DNA of 16,260 nt from DATEHG01 sp041691295 (GTDB taxonomy: Bacteria; Gemmatimonadota; Gemmatimonadetes; Gemmatimonadales; GWC2-71-9), in assembly GCA_041691295.1 (NCBI GenBank), contig JBEPVA010000081.1, positions 1-16,260 of the forward strand, written 5' to 3'. Made by a program: the position numbers and the translations under genes. Below the pieces are notes generated by a model. The model had not been told where the DNA came from and searched no databases. It saw only the letters and a program-made list of their open reading frames with translations. Below, piece after piece: positions 13,552 to 16,260 of this stretch; position 1 is the first letter of the stretch; each line of letters starts with the position of its first letter.

Positions 13552-14706
13552 ATGACGCAGACAGCCCCGCGCATTCGAGCCGGCCTGGCCTGGATACTCC
13601 TGGCCGGGCTCACCCCGATCCTGGCCGCGGCCCAGACCGTGGATGTGCCACTGACACCGGAGGCATGGATCGCGACCGACAGCCTGCGATCGGAGAATTT
13701 TCTGGGCCGCCCGGCGCTGTATATCAACCGGGGTGTCGCCCTGATCCGGGGCGCCTCATTGCAGAACGGTACTCTGGAGTTCGATCTCGCCGCCAGCAAT
13801 GCCACCAACTTCCTCGGCGTGACGTTTCGGGCCGCCAACCCGCGATTCTCCAATGTCATTTTTCTGCGGCCGGGAGCGAGCGGCAACGAGGAAGCCGTCC
13901 AGTACGGTCCGGCGTTCAACAGCCTCGGAGTGGCCTGGCAAGTCTATCACGGCGATGGGGCGAACGCGGTGGCACTACTCGAGCGCAATCGCTGGATTCA
14001 TCTGCGGATCGAACTCGATGGCGCGACCGCCCGGATGTATCTCGATACCGCCACGACACCGACTCTCGTGGTCCCCCGGGTTGTGGTTTCCTCTGGCACC
14101 GGCCTGGGTCTGTGGGCCGGCGCCTTCGGCCGCGGCGCCTACTTCTCCCGGATTCGCTACACCATCGCAGCGGGATCGAGGGCTCAGGCAGTTCCAGTCG
14201 CGCCCGCAGGAACGATCCTCGGATGGGAGCTGTCCAGTCCGATTGAGGCCGCCGAGTTCAACCCGGGTCTCCTGCCCGATCTCCATCGACTTACCTGGGA
14301 GACGGTCACCGCAGAGCCCGAAGGGTTTGTCCTGATCAATCGCTACCGGGACGCGCCGGTGGGTGGCACGCCGAGGGACAGCACCGGTGCAGCCCTGGCT
14401 GACAGCGTGATGACGGGAAGGATGGCGGGTTCACGGATCGTGTACGCCCGGGCCACCATCACGGCAGCGCACGATGAGGTCCGGCGGATGGAATACTCCT
14501 ACAGCAACGGTGCCGTGATCTACCTCAATGGACAGCCACTGGCATTTGCGATGAATCCCAGCGGGCTCCGGGCTGAGCTCGGCCTGATGGCCCACCGCGG
14601 CGATGCGATCTATCTGCACCTCAAGCGAGGCAGCAATCAGATTGTCTTTGCCGTGGTCGAGTGCACCGGCGGCTGGGCCTACTCGGCACGGCTGGACCCG
14701 TCCTGA
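13552..14706 (+). CDS. Secreted jelly-roll (LamG/DUF1080-like) protein
   Basis: The 384-residue protein has a clear signal peptide (residues 1-27, cleavage after ILAAA), so it is exported. Residues about 30-220 form a concanavalin A-like sandwich: SLQNGTLEFDLAAS, NVIFLRPGASG, VAWQVYHGD, RWIHLRIELDGATARMYLD and GAYFSRIRYTI. Residues about 230-384 form a second beta-rich domain with MEYSYSNGAVIYLNGQPLAF and GSNQIVFAVVECTGGWAYSARL, like galactose-binding-type folds. It could bind glycans or be a sugar-active enzyme, but no catalytic pair is identified. ATG 13552 has AAGGA seven bases upstream and starts the signal peptide. It converges on the DUF1569 gene. Confidence 0.85.
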   Translation: MTQTAPRIRAGLAWILLAGLTPILAAAQTVDVPLTPEAWIATDSLRSENFLGRPALYINRGVALIRGASLQNGTLEFDLAASNATNFLGVTFRAANPRFSNVIFLRPGASGNEEAVQYGPAFNSLGVAWQVYHGDGANAVALLERNRWIHLRIELDGATARMYLDTATTPTLVVPRVVVSSGTGLGLWAGAFGRGAYFSRIRYTIAAGSRAQAVPVAPAGTILGWELSSPIEAAEFNPGLLPDLHRLTWETVTAEPEGFVLINRYRDAPVGGTPRDSTGAALADSVMTGRMAGSRIVYARATITAAHDEVRRMEYSYSNGAVIYLNGQPLAFAMNPSGLRAELGLMAHRGDAIYLHLKRGSNQIVFAVVECTGGWAYSARLDPS

Positions 14707-14758
14707 CCACCTGGCGAGCGTGTTATCGGGACGGAAAAATCCGGAGAGAGAGGTCAGG
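14702..14758. repeat. Inverted repeat spanning convergent stop codons
   Basis: CCTGACC at 14702-14708 and GGTCAGG at 14752-14758 are exact inverted copies separated by 43 bases. Each arm contains one gene's TGA stop: the jelly-roll gene on plus and the DUF1569 gene on minus. Between them is a small CGGA-AAAA-TCCG dyad near 14733-14744. A long-loop hairpin might serve as a shared bidirectional transcription end, but seven base pairs with such a loop is weak. Confidence 0.35.
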
Positions 14759-15206
14759 CCCCGAACTGGCGCAGGTGATGGTCAAGATGCTTGTACATCA
14801 GAACCGCCCACTCCTGGCTGGTGAGCCGTCCGAAGAAGCTGTGCGGATGAGTGGTACAGCCGGCGGGGCCGGCCGCGACAAAGCGCTCGATCAAGCCGTT
14901 CAGCCGAATCCGCTCCGGGTCGAGGGTTCGCTGGTCGGTGACGATCATCCCCTCGACGGTCGGGGTGTTGCGGCGTATCGGCTGGTCGTTGCCGAGCGCC
15001 ATCGGCTTGATGATCCAGCCGATCGCGCGGCCGAGCAGGAGCCTAGGCGGCCGGAATTCTCCGGCAGCTAATTCGAGCCCCCTGGCACAGTGAGCCACCG
15101 CCTGCGGCGCGGTCATGGTGCCCCATTGGCGCGGGCTGTCGGGTTTGAGGGTGGCCAGCCTAGTACGCATTTCTTCGACGCTGATGGTGTCGAACAGGTG
15201 TTTCAT
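14754..15206 (-). CDS. DUF1569 / DinB-like protein
   Basis: The 150-residue protein begins MKHLFDTISVEEMRTRLATL, followed by PRQWGTMTAPQAVAHCARGLE with His39. Later it has HPHSFFGRLTSQEWAVLMYKH and DHHLRQFG. His39 with His140 and His144 (HxxxH) gives the three-histidine pattern of the DinB/YfiT four-helix metal-binding fold, and the whole matches DUF1569. The family includes thiol-dependent metalloenzymes; the reaction here is unknown. ATG 15206 lies 7 bases after the stop of the 15612-15214 gene, so the two are co-transcribed. Confidence 0.87.
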   Translation of the reverse strand: MKHLFDTISVEEMRTRLATLKPDSPRQWGTMTAPQAVAHCARGLELAAGEFRPPRLLLGRAIGWIIKPMALGNDQPIRRNTPTVEGMIVTDQRTLDPERIRLNGLIERFVAAGPAGCTTHPHSFFGRLTSQEWAVLMYKHLDHHLRQFGA

Positions 15207-15213
15207 TCTGCCG

Positions 15214-15612
15214 CTATCCCTTGAGGTTCTGCACAATGGTTTCCTGAGTCGAGTCGATCAGTCGCATGATATTCGACAGCGCATCGACAAACTTCGAGCG
15301 CCGGTCCATCGCCATCTGCAGCCGGAGCGAGTCGACCTCACTCATCTCATTCATCGAGTCCAGTTTCCCCTTAAGACCGTCGTCGGCGGCGCTGATCGAG
15401 CCGATCAGGTAGAAAGCGAGCTGGTGCGACTGGCCGACCGTTGCGTTGGGGAAATGCCCTTTCAGGGTCGAGAGGGCCGCCTTGTGAAGGGCGTGCGGAT
15501 CCTTGAGGTGCTGGGCATGCTGCATGTAGTGCGGGATGGCCAGCCGAACCTTGCGCTTGACGGCGGGGCTGAGCTGCCGGGACAGCTGCTGGTAGTGGTG
15601 GTGGATCTGCAT
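15214..15612 (-). CDS. Small helical His/Lys-rich protein, unknown
   Basis: The 132-residue protein begins MQIHHHYQQLSRQLSPAVKRKV and contains HYMQHAQHLKDPHALHKAALSTLKGHF. A predicted helical C-terminal half, including MAMDRRSKFVDALSNIMRL, ends IVQNLKG. No membrane segment or signal peptide is visible. I do not recognise a family; several His residues are clustered at the N-terminus, but I cannot infer metal binding. A strong AGGAG seven bases upstream supports ATG 15612. The DUF1569 gene follows 7 bases downstream. Confidence 0.8.
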   Translation of the reverse strand: MQIHHHYQQLSRQLSPAVKRKVRLAIPHYMQHAQHLKDPHALHKAALSTLKGHFPNATVGQSHQLAFYLIGSISAADDGLKGKLDSMNEMSEVDSLRLQMAMDRRSKFVDALSNIMRLIDSTQETIVQNLKG

Positions 15613-15635
15613 CTGCCGACTCCTGGGGTGATGCC

Positions 15636-15663
15636 GACATACCGGCCAATTTGCACTGTTCAA
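15636..15663 (-). promoter_or_regulatory. Possible promoter of the 15612 operon
   Basis: TTGAAC (15663-15658) and TATGTC (15641-15636) on the minus strand are 16 bases apart. They sit in the 56-base gap between the P-loop gene and the helical-protein gene, followed by AGGAG and ATG. The spacing is close to sigma-70; the -10 box is imperfect. Confidence 0.3.
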
Positions 15664-15668
15664 TCGAC

Positions 15669-16256
15669 TCAGACTGTCGCTGAGGCGCAACCGGAGCCGC
15701 CGGAGACGACCGGTCCCCGGGGGAGGGTGGCAACCAGTTGCCGGACATCGCGAGTTGAACGCAGGATGACTACGGACGTTTCGGCCGGGAGTTCCGCCAG
15801 CATATGCAGGATCGGACCACGTTTCCGCTGGGGATAGGTCCAGATCCAGGAGACGAATTCCAGGTTCAGCCGCTCGGGGCAGCCGGCCGGGAGTTCCGGT
15901 CGGGTTCGGCCCATGAATCGAATCTGGCGACGGAGCACCCGCCAGAGGCAGAGCCAGCGCGGCAGGTCGAGCAGGATCACGGCATCGGCCCGGCGCATCC
16001 GCCGCTCCAGGGTGCCGCCATAGTTGCCATCCATCACCCATCGCGGCTCGGCGATCAGGCGATCCACCTCCGCCTCCCATTCCGCGGCGGCGGTGGGCTG
16101 CCACCCAGGGTGCCAGTAGTGACGGTCAAGGTGAACCAGGGGAAGCGCCAGCCGGGCTGCCAGCTCACGGGCGAGCGTGCTCTTGCCGGCACCGCCCGAG
16201 CCGATCAGGAGGATGCGTTGGGCGCGGAGTGGGGCGACCACCCGAGGGAGGGTCAT
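15669..16256 (-). CDS. P-loop kinase-like ATPase (AAA_17/FlaR-type)
   Basis: The 195-residue protein has a Walker A, GSGGAGKST (19-27). It is followed by ALPLVHLDRHYWHPGW, EPRWVMDGNYGGTLERRM and AVILLDLPRWLCLWRVLRR, the layout of small adenylate-kinase-like proteins annotated as topology modulation or FlaR-like. They resemble nucleoside kinases, but the substrate is not established. The C-terminal part has RTRPELPAGCPERL, FVSWIWTYP and a final strand VVILRSTRDVRQL. ATG 16256 is four bases from the window edge, so a longer start upstream cannot be excluded, but the Walker A position is typical. It is followed by the 15612 operon after 56 bases. Confidence 0.87.
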   Translation of the reverse strand: MTLPRVVAPLRAQRILLIGSGGAGKSTLARELAARLALPLVHLDRHYWHPGWQPTAAAEWEAEVDRLIAEPRWVMDGNYGGTLERRMRRADAVILLDLPRWLCLWRVLRRQIRFMGRTRPELPAGCPERLNLEFVSWIWTYPQRKRGPILHMLAELPAETSVVILRSTRDVRQLVATLPRGPVVSGGSGCASATV

Positions 16257-16260
16257 GGAC

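Overview
The window looks like a high-GC bacterial chromosome segment, probably environmental. No single gene fixes the phylum. The gene style (an RsbRD-N-type histidine kinase, a secreted TPR-family remnant, DUF3617, FHA fusions) suggests Gemmatimonadota or a similar lineage, but that is inference. There is no phage, plasmid, IS or CRISPR signal. The first ~116 bases are G/C/T homopolymers of poor quality, which suggests a contig edge. Some frameshifts may therefore be sequencing errors.

Layout. 117-2310 (minus): a Mn-type superoxide dismutase, a large polytopic membrane protein with no clear start codon, and tRNA-Ala(TGC). 2411-3928 (plus): a membrane-anchored fusion of a cytoplasmic FHA domain with a lytic transglycosylase. 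3929-4080: a convergent interval filled with 7-bp repeats. 4080-9402 (minus): a 4-TM protein, two broken genes, a secreted alpha/beta hydrolase, an orphan histidine kinase, a second exported hydrolase and a broken TPR-family gene. 9425-12137 (minus): a DUF3617 protein, then (in transcription order from 12137) a compact operon of an NTF2-like protein, a 4-TM protein with a Cys-containing tail, an AHSA1-like gene with an internal deletion, a small protein and a wrecked VIT/CCC1-type iron/manganese transporter. 12340-12969: a Vat/CatB-like hexapeptide-repeat acetyltransferase. 13112-14706: a divergent pair, a small membrane coiled-coil protein and a secreted jelly-roll protein. 14754-16256 (minus): a DUF1569/DinB-like protein, a small helical protein and a P-loop kinase-like ATPase.

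Two patterns stand out. First, heptanucleotide arrays (units mostly of the form NGANNNN, many starting CGA) run directly up to the TAG stop codons of four genes (at 869, 3928, 4080 and 6176). They are degenerate but keep a strict 7-bp period. Second, between about 4.5 and 11.2 kb at least five genes are broken by frameshifts, a nonsense codon or deletions, while intact genes lie between them. Several remnants keep recognisable family ends but have lost their middle or 5' part. This is either genuine deletional erosion of accessory genes or a local consensus problem. Raw reads or a close relative would decide.

I see no classical defence, secretion or biosynthetic cluster. The best candidates for something undescribed are the stop-codon-abutting heptamer arrays and the FHA-transmembrane-lytic transglycosylase architecture.
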